64,000 nucleotides of DNA from Clavaria fumosa (GCA_951802425.1 OX637795.1:3266501-3330500), one strand, 5' to 3'. Shown: positions 43,913-54,839, counted from the stretch's first letter. Translations and numbers: made by a program. Notes: a model not told the origin generated them from the sequence alone.

Positions 43913-46900
43913 CTCCCCCTCAATCGGGCAGTAATGCGAGTTCGCGAACGAAGATTTCAAAGGCGGGCCGTGCGAGAGGTTTCGTGAGCCCGTCCGCAAC
44001 GTTTTCGCTGGTCGGAACGTATTCAACCGCAATCGTTCCGTGTTCTACCGCTTCGCGCACCAGATGGTGACGAATGTCGATGTGTTTCGTCCGAGCGTGA
44101 AACTTGTTATTCTTCGCTATGGCCATCGTGGACATGTTGTCCAGCCACAGCTTCGTCGGACCATCCTCGCACACTCCCAATTCCTCTAAAAAACTTCTTA
44201 GCCAGTAGATTTCTCTAGCTGCGTGCGCCGCGGCAACGTATTCAGCTTCTGTGCTCGATTGAGCAACCAACGTTTGCTTCTTCGACGACCAGGTAACCGC
44301 GCCACATCCTAGCCTCATAACGAAGCCCGAAATCGAGTGGCGGTCGGGTTGCGATGCCCAGTCGGCATCCGAGAAGACCTCCGGGCGGGTTGCTGGGCCA
44401 CCTAGGGTGAGCCACAGGTGACGTGTCGTATGCAAATACCTGATTAGCCTCTTTAGTGCTTCCCAATGTTCCGGCGCTGGGTTCTGGGAAAATTGCGAAA
44501 GGATTCCAACTGCGAGCTGGATGTCTGGGCGTGTGATAACGGCTGGCCAGAGTACTCCCCCACAAGCTTCTTGGTACGGTACATCAATTGGATGGTTCGG
44601 ACACTGATCCTTCGACAGCACAACACCCGGGTCCATTGCGATGTGGACTGCGCGTCCTTTTTCAACCTCAAAACGCTTTGCGAGTGCCTCAATGTATGCC
44701 TTCTGATTCAGCGCTAGCGTCCTCGCAGGTCTGTTCCTCCGGACCTCGAAACCGAGTAGCCATGACAGCTCCCCCTGGTCCGTGATCTCGAACGACGCTC
44801 TAAGCTCGCGTTTCACACCATCAACAGCAGCCCTAGTGTTTCCCATGATTATCATGTCATCGGTTGACACAGAAACGTGCGCGGTTTTGTCCATTTTTGT
44901 CCTGATGAACACTGATTGGTCCAGTTTGGAGATGTTGAATCCCAGTTCTGTGAAAGTGCGTGCCATGCGCTCGTACCACCTGCGTCCTGCTTGCTTTAGG
45001 CCGTAGAGGCCCTTCTGCAGTCTACACACCTTCCCTCGCTCTCCGTCGTCCAATACTCCGCTCGGGGCCTCCATGTATACCTCGTCTTCGAGGTCCGCAT
45101 TCAGGTAAGCACTCACGACGTCGATTTGGTCGATCTCCCAGTCGCGCTGAGCAGCCAGAGCTAGTAGGACCCTTATCGATCCAATCTTTGCAGCGGCCGC
45201 AAACGTCTCATTGTAGTTTACGCCTTTCGTCTGACGGTGTCCGCCTGCGACAACTCGCGCCTTGTATTTTACGACTTCGCCACTAGGTCCATGCTTGACC
45301 TTGAAGACATATCCGCAGGGGATGACAGGTTTATCAGTTGGCCGGGTGACTATGTCCCAAGTGCGTAGCTTCTTCAGTACGTCAAGTTCAGCATTATACA
45401 CTTGTCGCCATTGACTTGCATCGGGACCTGCGAATGCCTGAGCGAGTGTGCGGGGCTCGCCACCAGTTACGCCAGTGAGTAGAGCAACTAGAGGTACGTT
45501 GTCAGCGTTTTCGGAGGCATCAATTGCGATGTTAACATCTGCGCTGTGTGGGGTAAGACCTGCCAGCGTCCTGTAATAACCGGGTTGCGGGCGCGGTCGA
45601 CGGGGACGCTGATTCTCGTCTGTAGGTGGGTCAGGGTGAGGCGGTTCAGCGACTTCGGCGTCATGGGACTCCGTTTGATTTCCTTCTGCAGGATCGTTGT
45701 CAGGGGTGTCGTTATTTAGAGGTGAGTGAGGACGCAGAATGCGTTTAGTCTTCTCCCCCTCATGCTGCGTCTCACTATTCCAGGTGAGAGTGTCCTTGCT
45801 CTCGTCTCGGTTGAAGACGACCTCGCATTCTATCCTGATCTTCCTTTTGTCTGGAAAGTAGATGCGGCAGCCTGTGCTCGTTGAATCAAAACCAACAAAG
45901 TGGCCCAAGCGGGCTCGAGACTCAAGCTTGCCGGCATTGACTGTTTTTACCCATGCCGGGGTGCCGAACGGTACGACTCGCGAGAGGTCAGGATGTTTTC
46001 CGTAGCGGGCTGAGAATGGGGTGGAGCCGTCGAGGGCACGGGTAGGTGCTCGGTTCTTTACCCACGTTGCATGATTCATAGCCTCCCCCCAAAGGTTTCT
46101 GGGCAGCCTCGAATCAATGAGCATCGCTCTGGCTAGCTCGACCTTTGTTCTGTTCCAGCGCTCTGCAACGCCAACTTGTTCATGTGTGTCATGAACGGTA
46201 AGCTCTCGTTTGGTTCCCTTAGCAGCTAGATGATCTGTGAACATCCTTGAGGTAAACTCGGCACCACGATCTGAGCGTAAGTACTTTATCTTGGCGCCGT
46301 CTTGGGTTTCCAAAGCAGCTTCAAACGTTTTGTAGGCGTTGAAAACCGTGGACTTGTCACGCACGAACTGGACTTCAGTCCATCGTGTAGCATCGTCGAC
46401 GAAATCAATGGTGTACCGGTTCCCACCTAGGGAATGAACAGATGCGGGTCCCCAGAGGTCTGTGTGGATCCTCTCGCCGTATTTCTGAGCTTTGTTAGTC
46501 GCTTTCTCTGGGAAGGGGCGACGGTGAGGTTTTGCCTGTGCGCAGGCATCGCAGAAAGGTGTGTCGGATGTGTCATCAACCTCAATGCCAAGGACTTTGC
46601 CTGACACTATTGCATGCTTCACAGCGGCGTAGTTGATATGGCCGAGGACACGGTGCGCTTCGAGCATGGTAAGTTTTTGACCTTTCACAGCTACGTGCAA
46701 GGCATCTAACGGGGGCGACGGCCTTTGCAATCTGTATAGGCCATTCGTCTTTGGGATTCTAGCTAGGATCTTTCCTTGTGGGGTTTTTACCATACATAGG
46801 TTATCAGCAAACTCCGTGGTGTATCCGGCCTCAGAGAGCTTTCCCACAGAGATGAGAGTAAAAGCCATGGTAGGTGCGTGCGCAACGTCCTTAAGCCTGA

Positions 46901-48049
46901 ACGTAGTAGTTTTCTGACCATTTGAGGCTTGTAGGATGATGTCACCACGACCTATGGCGCTTAGCTCCCTTCCATCTGCGGCCGTGATTGGCCTGTTGCT
47001 TGTGGGTGTGTAACTAACGAACATAGCCTTGTCCAGGCAGAAATGCGCTGTTGCGCCACTATCAAGGATTATATCGGACAGTCCAGGGACTGCAGCAGTG
47101 ATGGCGGTGTGGGAAGGATTGTTGTGAAGGCAAGTGAAGGCTAGATAATCATTATCGTTTTGCTGATTACGGGGTGCGGCGACGACGGCAATTGCGTTGT
47201 CGGCTTTCTTCTGCCATGGAGCCTGTCCCTCCTTCGCTCCTCCCTTTTGGAAGCAGTTTTCTGTTTTGTGGTTCGTGCGCTGACGGATCCCACAGGGTTT
47301 CTTCGTTTCTGATGGGGATGGCTTGCCTCGGCCCTTGCCTTTCTTCGTGTAGAGTGCTGCGTCACCGGACTTTGACAATTGGTCAGTGATCTCTCGCTGC
47401 CTTGCTTCTTCAAGGATGATGCGCATCAAGTTGTTCGGATTCAGGGTGTTACCGGCGAGACTTGAGCTATGCGAGATGGAGTGAAGGAGCGTGCGGTAGC
47501 TAGGCGGGATCGAGGTAAGTATGATCGTCGTGAAGTCTTCGTCATTCACTGATGATCCTAACCCTTCCAGCTCTTCACGGATCTTGTTCATTGCATTGAG
47601 ATGGGCCTTCACATCTCCGTCTTCGTCGCAGTGCATCATTTGAAGCCTGCGGCGGGTATCTACTTTGTGGAGTTGACTTTTCGAGGTAGCGTCGTTACGG
47701 ATAGCGGTCCAAGTGTCCGCGACAGACATCCTTTTGACAATTGTCACAAGGCGTGGTGAAACCGTCGTAAGCAGAATATGCTGAGCGGCATATTCTTTTC
47801 GCTCGTACTCGTCCATCTTATTTTCCTTTTCTTCCTGTTCATCATCAGAGGCTCGGATTCCAGGAGCTTTCATCAGGATTCCGTCTGTGAGGAGGTAAGG
47901 GATCGGTTTTCGTGCATTTCCATCAATGTGCACTATGGACCCAATAGCAGGTTGATATCACCATCTGGACAGATGATTTAAGACTTTCACCCAAAAAACA
48001 GGTGATGGGTGATTTTGGAATTAAGGGATATTGAGCTGGAGGATATTGA

Positions 48050-48745
48050 GTGATACAACACACCCATCAATTTGAGTGATACAACACACCCATCAATTTG
48101 AGTGATACAACACACCCATCAATTTGAGTGATACAACACACCCATCAATTTGAGTGATATTAAGCTGGGGAATATTGAGTGATACAATAGCCCCCTTAAT
48201 TTGAGTGATATTAAGCTGGAGGATATTGAGTGATGTTAGACTGGAGGATATTGATTGATATTGAAGTAAAGGATATTGAGCAATACAATACACCTCCTTG
48301 ATTCTCCTTGATTTGGGTGACATTAAGCTGGAGGATATTGAGTGGCACAACACATCCATCAATTTGAGTGATATTAAACTGTAGAATATTGAGTGATACA
48401 ATAGGCCCCCTTAATTTGAGTGATATTAAGTTGGAGGATATTGAGTGATACAATACACCCCTTGATTTGGGTGATATTAAACTGAAGGATATTGAGTGAT
48501 ACAAAACACCTTCAATTTGAGTGATATTAAGCTGGAGGATATTGAGTGATACAATACACCCCATGAATTTGTGTGATATTAAACTGAAGGATACTCAGTG
48601 ATATAATACACCTCTCAATTTGAGTGATTAAACTGGAGGACTTTGAGTGATACAATACACCCCTCAATCTAAGTGATATTAAACTGGAGGATATTGAGTG
48701 ATACATCTCTCAATGTGAGTGACATTAAGCCACAAAATCTTATTG
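48050..48745. repeat. Minisatellite inside the CACTA-like element
   Basis: There are four nearly perfect 26-bp units (ATCAATTTGAGTGATACAAC + ACACCC) at about 48052-48155. After them come degenerate units of about 50 bp built on GGAGGATATTGAGTGATACAAT plus ACACCCC...TTGATTTGGGTGATATTAAACT. The repeat makes the many small AT-rich frames here meaningless. Confidence 0.9.
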
Positions 48746-48754
48746 TCTAGATGG

Positions 48755-48835
48755 GGACTGTAGTGTAATGGGTAACATAGCAGTTATGGGTTAAGTCCAA
48801 TTCCATGAGCACTTGAGTTCAACTCCCATTGAGTG
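48755..48835 (+). other. tRNA-like (SINE-like) segment with A and B box matches
   Basis: TAGTGTAATGG (48761-48771) fits the RNA polymerase III A box, and GAGTTCAACTC (48815-48825) fits a B box about 45 bases on. I cannot fold a complete tRNA, so this is at most a tRNA-derived segment inside the CACTA-like element. Confidence 0.4.
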
Positions 48836-49548
48836 CATAATTTAGAGGCTAAAAAAATACCTAGAGACATAGTTAAAATCACTCAAAGTATGTAGAAGCC
48901 ACCTCAAATATCAGGTTAAAATGTGCTTGATAGCAGTGACATTTACCTGGAGAGCAGCAGGTGAATTTGGTCATATATGTGCTGAAAAATAACCCATTTG
49001 ATGTACCTGATTATCAACCAATACAGTTTCAAGATATCATCAACAAATTAATTTTGTGCAATTTCTTGCAGTGAAAGAGAGTGAAAAACACCTAAGATTA
49101 TGACTAAGATGACACAAAAAACCAACATGAAATTCACCTATTAGATCAGTTTAAAAGGCACTTGTGATAGAGTGAAATTCACCTATTATAGATGAGTTTA
49201 AAATACACTTGAATTGTAGTATTATTCACCCAGAGAACAGTGGGTGAATTCGGTCATATAAGTGGTGAAAATCACCCATTTCATGTACCCAATAAAGATG
49301 TGATTATCAACAAGTCCTGGTGATTTTCACCTAGGAAACCATTGCTATTCACCACTTCTCAGGGTGTTTCATATGGTGATTTTCACCAGGTTTTGGTCTT
49401 GCAGTGGTGTCTGATCAGGCCTCGAGATCCTATAGCCGTACGGACCTTCAACTCGTAGTCAGGCCAGTTTGCTCCGTCATCGCGGAGATGAGGTACGGAT
49501 ATAGAATTGTTCATGGGGCTTGCAGACATTGACTCTGGATGCGTAACA

Positions 49549-49560
49549 GGTCTCATAATC
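49549..49560 (-). other. Putative primer-binding site of the copia element
   Basis: Immediately after the 5' LTR on the minus strand is GATTATGAGACC. Its complement GGTCTCATAATC resembles the anticodon stem-loop of a methionine tRNA (CAU anticodon). Half-tRNA priming by internally cut tRNA-Met is known for copia and Ty5; its use here is inferred. Confidence 0.6.
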
Positions 49561-49581
49561 TATAGAATAAAACTAAAGACA

Positions 49582-49872
49582 TATCAGACTGGGTCTCACA
49601 CAACTTAAGCGTAAGGTCATGACGACAATACTAAGATAAGGGGAAAAGAGTACAAAAAAGGAAAAGCGAAAGTACTTATAGCGAACGCTTCGGCACTTGC
49701 CGACTTTCCCACGCTCGGACCCTCGGATCACGTGATGCGCCCAGGCCCCAGGTCATGTGATCTTACATGATTACATAATCCGACCCAGCCACAGGTCATG
49801 TGACCTTCCAACAACCCTCCCCAGTTTCTCCACAACTGCACTTTGGGATGGCTTACATAAGCGATCCTAACA
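49582..49872 (-). repeat. 3' LTR of the gypsy element
   Basis: 291 bp with TGTTAGG...CTGATA ends on the minus strand. Identical to the 5' LTR (54840-55130) except for one base near 49610. Confidence 0.95.
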
Positions 49873-49883
49873 TCACCCCCCTC

Positions 49884-52800
49884 TTAAGGCTGGGCGTCCC
49901 GACCAGCTAGCTTGGCCTTGTCGGGGTGAGCAAGGAAGAAGTCCCGGAGAAGCAGTGCCACATTGGTGAGGTTCCGTCGTGGCTCCCAAGTGTTCTCCTC
50001 TACAGGGTATCCCAACCACTTCACCAGGTATCTCACTCCACGCCCCACCTTCTTAACATCAAGGATCGCCTCCACATCATACTCCAGGTGGTCATCATCA
50101 ATCGTAGGGGGCGGAGGGGGAGGCAGGTTCTGAGAAGGGAAGGAAGGGGGGTGGTATGGTGTCAACAGCAACTCATTGAAGACCCGATGGATGCGCCAGG
50201 CCCGAGGGAGCTTGAGGCGATACCCAGCAGGTCCCACCTTCTCCTCAACTGCAAAGGGGCCTGCTCTCTTGTTGTCAAGCTTTTTACAGGGCCGGTCCAT
50301 CTTCAAGTTTCTAGTATCCAGCCAGACCAGATCTCCCTCAGAGTACTCCCGACTTGGGTGTTTCCCCTTATCGTAGCTCTTCTTCATCGCTGCCACTGCT
50401 TTTTCCATTGCCTCCTTGGCTGCTCTTCGGGACTCCGTGAGCTTAGCCATCCACTCATCCGCTGCCGGGTTCACCTCAGAAGGTGGCCGGAGCCCCCCAT
50501 TCCATGGGTGTCGTCCATAATCAAGGAAGAAAGGTGTCTGCCCTGTCACTGAGTGCTCACGATTATTAAGAGCAAACTCCGCAGTGGACAACCATTCAGC
50601 CCAGTCATCCTGGAGATGGTCCACGTAAGCCCGGAGATAGATCTCCATCTCCTGGTTCGCCCGTTCCGTCTGTCCATCAGTCTGCGGATGAAAGGCAGTA
50701 CTTGGATTTGCTTTTACCCGGATCATGGAGTAGAACTCCTTCATGAAGCGGGACACGAACTGGGACCCCCGGTCACTCACAACCTTGTGAGGGACTCCAT
50801 GGTCACGAAACACTCGATCCCGGAGGAGACGCGCCGCTCCAAGTCCTGTGAGGTCGAGCCCGATTGCTTCGAGCAGTGTCCGTTTCGTGAATTTGTCGAC
50901 AATAACAAGGATGGCATTATGTCCACGGGAGAGGGGGAGGGGACCGACTATGTCCCATGAGATCACTGACCAGGGACCATCGGGCACCAGATGGGGGTGC
51001 AGTGGGGCAGCACGCTTGGTATGGTCGGGCTTCGTCCGCTGGCATGTCTCACACCCCTGGGCATACCAATCCGCATCTTTTACCATGTCCGGCCACCAAT
51101 AACCCTTCACTAGTGCTGCTCTCAACTTCCGGGGCCCAGGGTGTCCAGCAGCGGGGAGGTCATGCTCAAACTCGAGAACAGCCTCACGAGCTCCTAGGGG
51201 GACCCAAGTGACTATCCCCTTTCGCCAGAGTCCAGCACGATCTCGTGTCCACTCATCATCAAGCTCCTCCGGCTTCTGTGTGTGTACCGCACTATTTTTC
51301 TGGAGTAGCGTCTCCATTTCCGATGTGAATGACACACGGACTTCCGTTTCCGGGAAAACCTGCACTGGTGCATCCTCCTCCACCATCTCTCCATAGTCCG
51401 GTCTCCGGGAGAGTGCATCTGCCTTTGTATTCGACTTGCCAGTGCGATACTTTATCTCAAAGTCAAAGCACTGGAGCTCTCCAACCCAACGAACCTGCCT
51501 CGGCTTCAACTTCTGGGGCTTCCGGAAGTACTGGAGGTTTGCATGGTCCGTCCAGATCTCGATCGTCTCCTCTGCTCCAATGAGGTATGCTCGCCACTCG
51601 CGAAGTGCCCGAATCACAGCCAAGAACTCCTTGTCGTACACATCGTAGTTCTTCTCAGCTGCAGTGAGGGCCTTGGAGATATAGTCAACAACTCTCCAGG
51701 TTCCATCCACCTGCTGCTGCGAGAGCACTCCACCAGTTGCCAAGTTGCTTGCATCTGTCTCTACCTTCCATCTCCCTTTGTCCTGAGGCAGAGCCAAGAC
51801 TGGGGCTGATACAAGTGCCTGGCGGAGATCTCGGAAGGCTGCTTCCTCCTCCTCCTCCCATTTCCACGGAACATTCCCAGTCAGCCGGAAGAGTGGCTTT
51901 GCCCGGGCAGAAAGATTCGGGATGTGCCAGCGGAGGTAGTTCAGCATCCCATTGAACCTCTGGACATCCTTCACATTCTTAGGACGTGGCCAATCTCGGA
52001 CTGCCGCACCCTTGGCCGGATCATGCTCTAGTCTGTTGTGGGAGATCTTCATCCCCAGGAAGATGATCTCACTCTTCTCAAACTCGCATTTACTGAGTTT
52101 GAGACACAACCCATTCTCTCCAAACTTCCTCAAGACCCGATCCATCCAGTACCGGTGTGTAGCCAAGTCCTCTGCAAACACAATGACATCATCCACATAG
52201 GCCCCCACATGTCCTCCTGCAATCTCCTCCCTCAACACATGATTCATGAAGCGTTGGAAGGTGGCAGGGGCATTCTGCAGTCCAAACCACATGACAGCTG
52301 GTTCGAAGAGTCCACGGGGTGTCAGGAAGGCGCAGCGGTGCTGGTGCTCGGGCCAGACCTGCATAGATGGGAAACCTCCTTTTGCATCAATCTTAGAGTA
52401 GATTGACGCTCCTTTAAGCACATCCACTGTGTCTCGGATGCGGGGAAGGGGGTACTTGTCCTTGATCAGGTGTGCATTCAGCCTCGAGTAGTCGATGATT
52501 GGCCGCAGTTTGTCCTTCTCATGTTTGAAGAAGAAGGGGCTGGCATACGGGGATTTCAAGGGCCGGATTCGTCCAGAAGCAAGCTGCTCATCCACCCAAC
52601 GGTTCATCTCCACCATCTCCTGCCGTGTCAAAGAATACAGCTTGGAGGAGAGGTGCTCAGAGTCCTTTTTGAATTCGATCTTAATATCGAAGTCTGGTCG
52701 GGAGCGGGGAAGTTCATCCCACTTCGCTTCACTAAACACCAAAGGGTAGCGGCTGGGCCAATCGGGGGTAGGGCCAGAGTTGGGAAAACGGGTGTCCAGA

Positions 52801-54311
52801 ATACTCGTGGATGCGAGGGTACTCGTTTTCAGGGGTGCAGGGGCTCGAGGGGATGGGGAACACTGTGGGGGGCAGCGGGTAAGGCTCAGCTCTGCCTTCT
52901 GCCAGTCAATATCCGGGTTGTGCCGCTTGAGCCAGTCATGCCCAAGGATGACCTTGTGGGACTGGGTCTTTCCCAGCAGAAAGTGGATCCGCTCCTGGTG
53001 GTCACCAACTCTCACCAGCACCTCTATCCCATACCGGACCTTTCCATTCCTGTTCTGTGTCCCATCCACATTATACATGGTGATTGGGTTCAGCAGGAGA
53101 GATGGCTCCAGTCCCACTCCTTTCGCCCACTCCAAATCCATGAAGCAGTTGGTGCACCCTGAGTCGACAAGGGCCTTCATTGTAGTCCCTTTGCCAGTGC
53201 TGAAAGCCTCCAAGTGCACCTGGATGGCTAGCTCTCGTGGCACATGTTTCCGCACTTCTGGCCGCACTCTGGTTAGGCGCTCTGCCAGTCTCACTTCCTC
53301 CTTCACCTCAGCCCCAATTCGGGTATGTCTCCGCTGCAAGATAGTATATTGGGGTATACTTGCAGCAGGCACAGGGATGGAAAGGGGGCTGGCACACTTC
53401 TTCTCCCCAGTGGGAGTCCTCCTCTCTCTCTCACACAGCTCTATGCAGGCTCGGAGCCGTGCAATCTCTTTCTCATATCCCTCCACCATTTGGGGGGCAC
53501 ATGGTGCTGCCCGGGTTTGGGCCCTTGGGGCCTGCAGACGCGTATCAGGCAGGGGGCAGAAACGGACAGCATGGCCAGTCTGGTGGCATCGGAAACAACA
53601 TCTCTCATCAGCAGGGGCCCATCCTCGGGCCATGGCCACATCTGGAGTACACAGCAGAGGGGTCACAAGAGGTCGCGAAATGGTCACGGCAGGTCGCGGT
53701 AGGGTCGCGGTGGGTTGCGGTGTCCGTTCCGTGAGTATCCCATCCAGTCGCCTTTGCTGGGCATCAAGCCTCTCAGCCAGCACCTTCCATTCTCCATATG
53801 TCTCTGGCATTGGGGAGACACCATAGATTCTCTCCACCAACCTCCTACTCAGGTTCAACTCCAGCCAATGGACTAGGATTCCTGAGTCCTTCTCTGCACT
53901 CAACTTTGCCCGTTGGAACAGCGTCTCGAATTTCGCGAAGAACTCTGGTGCTGTCATGGCACCCTGTTTCAGCCCTGCAATATCGGCAAGGGCAGTCGCA
54001 CAGTCATTCGGGTCATCGAATGCGCGCTTCATCTCCTCCACAAACTCTGCCCAGGTTCCGGCCTCACCACTACCCAGGATCTCTTCTGCCTTCATATTCG
54101 CCCATTCTGCAGCGAATCCATCTCCAACAATTTTGCTCAGAGCAAAGAGGACCTTCACCAGGTCCACAGCATAGGTAGTCGGGTTCGCCATAAACAGGAG
54201 GCGAAGGGATCGGAGGAACGTATGGAAGTTCCTTTTCTGCCCATCAAAGGGGGCAACGGCTAGGTCCAGCATTCTATAGCACTGTAAAATAAAATTCCGG
54301 GCCTTCGGCAC
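49884..54311 (-). CDS. Gypsy Gag-Pol polyprotein with C-terminal chromodomain, 1475 aa
   Basis: A single frame. Gag occupies about residues 1-230, followed by a CCHC knuckle (Cys239, Cys242, His247, Cys252). Next is an aspartic protease with LVDSGC (Asp383). Reverse transcriptase spans about 560-740 with YVDD (Asp707-Asp708). RNase H has Asp853 (ETDASN) and Asp965 (KADALS). The integrase has an HHCC finger (His1050, His1057, Cys1087, Cys1090) and a DD35E core (Asp1120, Asp1180, Glu1216). A chromodomain at about 1408-1465 (YLVKWLGYPVEENTWEP) is known in this group to steer integration towards marked chromatin. All catalytic residues are present and there is no stop. The first ATG (54311) may be inside the leader; a second Met is 14 codons further on. 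Confidence 0.95.
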   Translation of the reverse strand: MPKARNFILQCYRMLDLAVAPFDGQKRNFHTFLRSLRLLFMANPTTYAVDLVKVLFALSKIVGDGFAAEWANMKAEEILGSGEAGTWAEFVEEMKRAFDDPNDCATALADIAGLKQGAMTAPEFFAKFETLFQRAKLSAEKDSGILVHWLELNLSRRLVERIYGVSPMPETYGEWKVLAERLDAQQRRLDGILTERTPQPTATLPRPAVTISRPLVTPLLCTPDVAMARGWAPADERCCFRCHQTGHAVRFCPLPDTRLQAPRAQTRAAPCAPQMVEGYEKEIARLRACIELCERERRTPTGEKKCASPLSIPVPAASIPQYTILQRRHTRIGAEVKEEVRLAERLTRVRPEVRKHVPRELAIQVHLEAFSTGKGTTMKALVDSGCTNCFMDLEWAKGVGLEPSLLLNPITMYNVDGTQNRNGKVRYGIEVLVRVGDHQERIHFLLGKTQSHKVILGHDWLKRHNPDIDWQKAELSLTRCPPQCSPSPRAPAPLKTSTLASTSILDTRFPNSGPTPDWPSRYPLVFSEAKWDELPRSRPDFDIKIEFKKDSEHLSSKLYSLTRQEMVEMNRWVDEQLASGRIRPLKSPYASPFFFKHEKDKLRPIIDYSRLNAHLIKDKYPLPRIRDTVDVLKGASIYSKIDAKGGFPSMQVWPEHQHRCAFLTPRGLFEPAVMWFGLQNAPATFQRFMNHVLREEIAGGHVGAYVDDVIVFAEDLATHRYWMDRVLRKFGENGLCLKLSKCEFEKSEIIFLGMKISHNRLEHDPAKGAAVRDWPRPKNVKDVQRFNGMLNYLRWHIPNLSARAKPLFRLTGNVPWKWEEEEEAAFRDLRQALVSAPVLALPQDKGRWKVETDASNLATGGVLSQQQVDGTWRVVDYISKALTAAEKNYDVYDKEFLAVIRALREWRAYLIGAEETIEIWTDHANLQYFRKPQKLKPRQVRWVGELQCFDFEIKYRTGKSNTKADALSRRPDYGEMVEEDAPVQVFPETEVRVSFTSEMETLLQKNSAVHTQKPEELDDEWTRDRAGLWRKGIVTWVPLGAREAVLEFEHDLPAAGHPGPRKLRAALVKGYWWPDMVKDADWYAQGCETCQRTKPDHTKRAAPLHPHLVPDGPWSVISWDIVGPLPLSRGHNAILVIVDKFTKRTLLEAIGLDLTGLGAARLLRDRVFRDHGVPHKVVSDRGSQFVSRFMKEFYSMIRVKANPSTAFHPQTDGQTERANQEMEIYLRAYVDHLQDDWAEWLSTAEFALNNREHSVTGQTPFFLDYGRHPWNGGLRPPSEVNPAADEWMAKLTESRRAAKEAMEKAVAAMKKSYDKGKHPSREYSEGDLVWLDTRNLKMDRPCKKLDNKRAGPFAVEEKVGPAGYRLKLPRAWRIHRVFNELLLTPYHPPSFPSQNLPPPPPPTIDDDHLEYDVEAILDVKKVGRGVRYLVKWLGYPVEENTWEPRRNLTNVALLLRDFFLAHPDKAKLAGRDAQP

Positions 54312-54839
54312 TCAGGATTTCTTCGATCTCTTAACAGTCCTGTCCTCTCAGGCTGCTCTTCTAGGTACTTATGTACCTATAGAACTCTTATTCTATGAAT
54401 CTTTTGTTAACGTGGGGCACGAATGGTATCCCAGGTGGTCACTCCACAACTCCTAATGAGTTGCCCGTGTGCCCTTCTGACAATGGTCACAGAGCAAGGG
54501 CTCTGTCCACTGGACCAGGAAACTACAGAAGACTATGTAGGGGCTTTCCTTGCCCTGTACACTAAGCGATTCACTGGTACGTAGCTGTAAAATAGAGATC
54601 CGGGCCTTTGGCACTCGGTATCACTTGGGGAGGGTCACAGTTGACTTCCTCTGGGTCTGGTCACGTGTATGTACACACAGTAAAAATTTCACGCAGTTCT
54701 GTTACACACTGCGGGCAGGGTAAAGAAGAAGAGGATGATAGGGGCTGAGCTGTGACAACGTGTCACAGTTTGAGATTAAGGGTCCAGGCTAGCCGGGTTA
54801 GGACACAGGGCTAGGGCGGACGGGCGGATCTTAGTATTA
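54312..54839 (-). other. Leader of the gypsy element
   Basis: The 528-bp untranslated leader contains a block repeated from the start of the coding region: CTGTAAAATA...CCGGGCCTT.GGCACTC occurs at about 54284-54315 and at 54589-54620. The primer-binding site is at its 5' end. Confidence 0.6.
54828..54838 (-). promoter_or_regulatory. Self-priming primer-binding site of the gypsy element
   Basis: AATACTAAGAT on the minus strand, one base after the 5' LTR, is the exact 11-nt complement of ATCTTAGTATT inside the same LTR (minus strand 54895-54885). This is the geometry of Tf1-type self-priming, where the 5' end of the mRNA folds back as primer. It predicts that R begins at about 54895. Confidence 0.85.

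Larger units (their letters stand above)
47931..49406. mobile_element. CACTA-like non-autonomous DNA transposon, 1476 bp, inside copia gag
   Basis: The ends are inverted: CACTATGGACCC... at 47931 and ...GGTCTTGCAGTG at 49406, whose complement reads CACTGCAAGACC. A 3-bp target duplication GTG flanks it (47928-47930 and 49407-49409). Removing it plus one GTG restores the copia frame exactly. CACTA-type ends and 2-3-bp duplications characterise the EnSpm/CACTA superfamily. Subterminal palindromic words GGTGATTTTCACC occur at about 49318 and 49375, and as the complement near 49265. No transposase is encoded. Terminal similarity is imperfect, so the superfamily assignment is an inference. Confidence 0.75.
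43920..49529 (-). pseudogene. Copia Gag-Pol polyprotein, split by an inserted element
   Basis: The frame begins at the ATG 49529-49527 and runs 41 codons to 49407. It resumes at 47927 and continues without stop to 43920, about 1376 aa if the insertion were removed. Seen domains: a zinc-knuckle-like CGIRQRTNHKTENC in which the second Cys is Arg; protease LDSGATAHFC; integrase with H-H-C-C (LGHINYAA...CDACAQAK) and the DLWGP start of the DDE core; reverse transcriptase with YLNADLEDEVYMEAP and STDDMIIMG; RNase H with SSTEAEYVAAA and ARTKHIDIRHH. The copia order is protease, integrase, RT, RNase H. The interruption in Gag and the altered knuckle make this copy unlikely to move by itself. Confidence 0.9.

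Noticed and set aside
48050..48160. Regular 26-bp repeats resembling a CRISPR array
   Set aside because: The units are directly tandem with no unique spacers, the organism is eukaryotic, and the block lies within a transposable element.
50553..54178. Plus-strand frames across the gypsy polyprotein
   Set aside because: They are shadows of the minus-strand Gag-Pol frame and have no recognisable domains.
54480..54540. tRNA gene on the minus strand of the gypsy leader
   Set aside because: There is an A-box-like TGGTCCAGTGG and a possible anticodon stem, but no B box and no acceptor stem.
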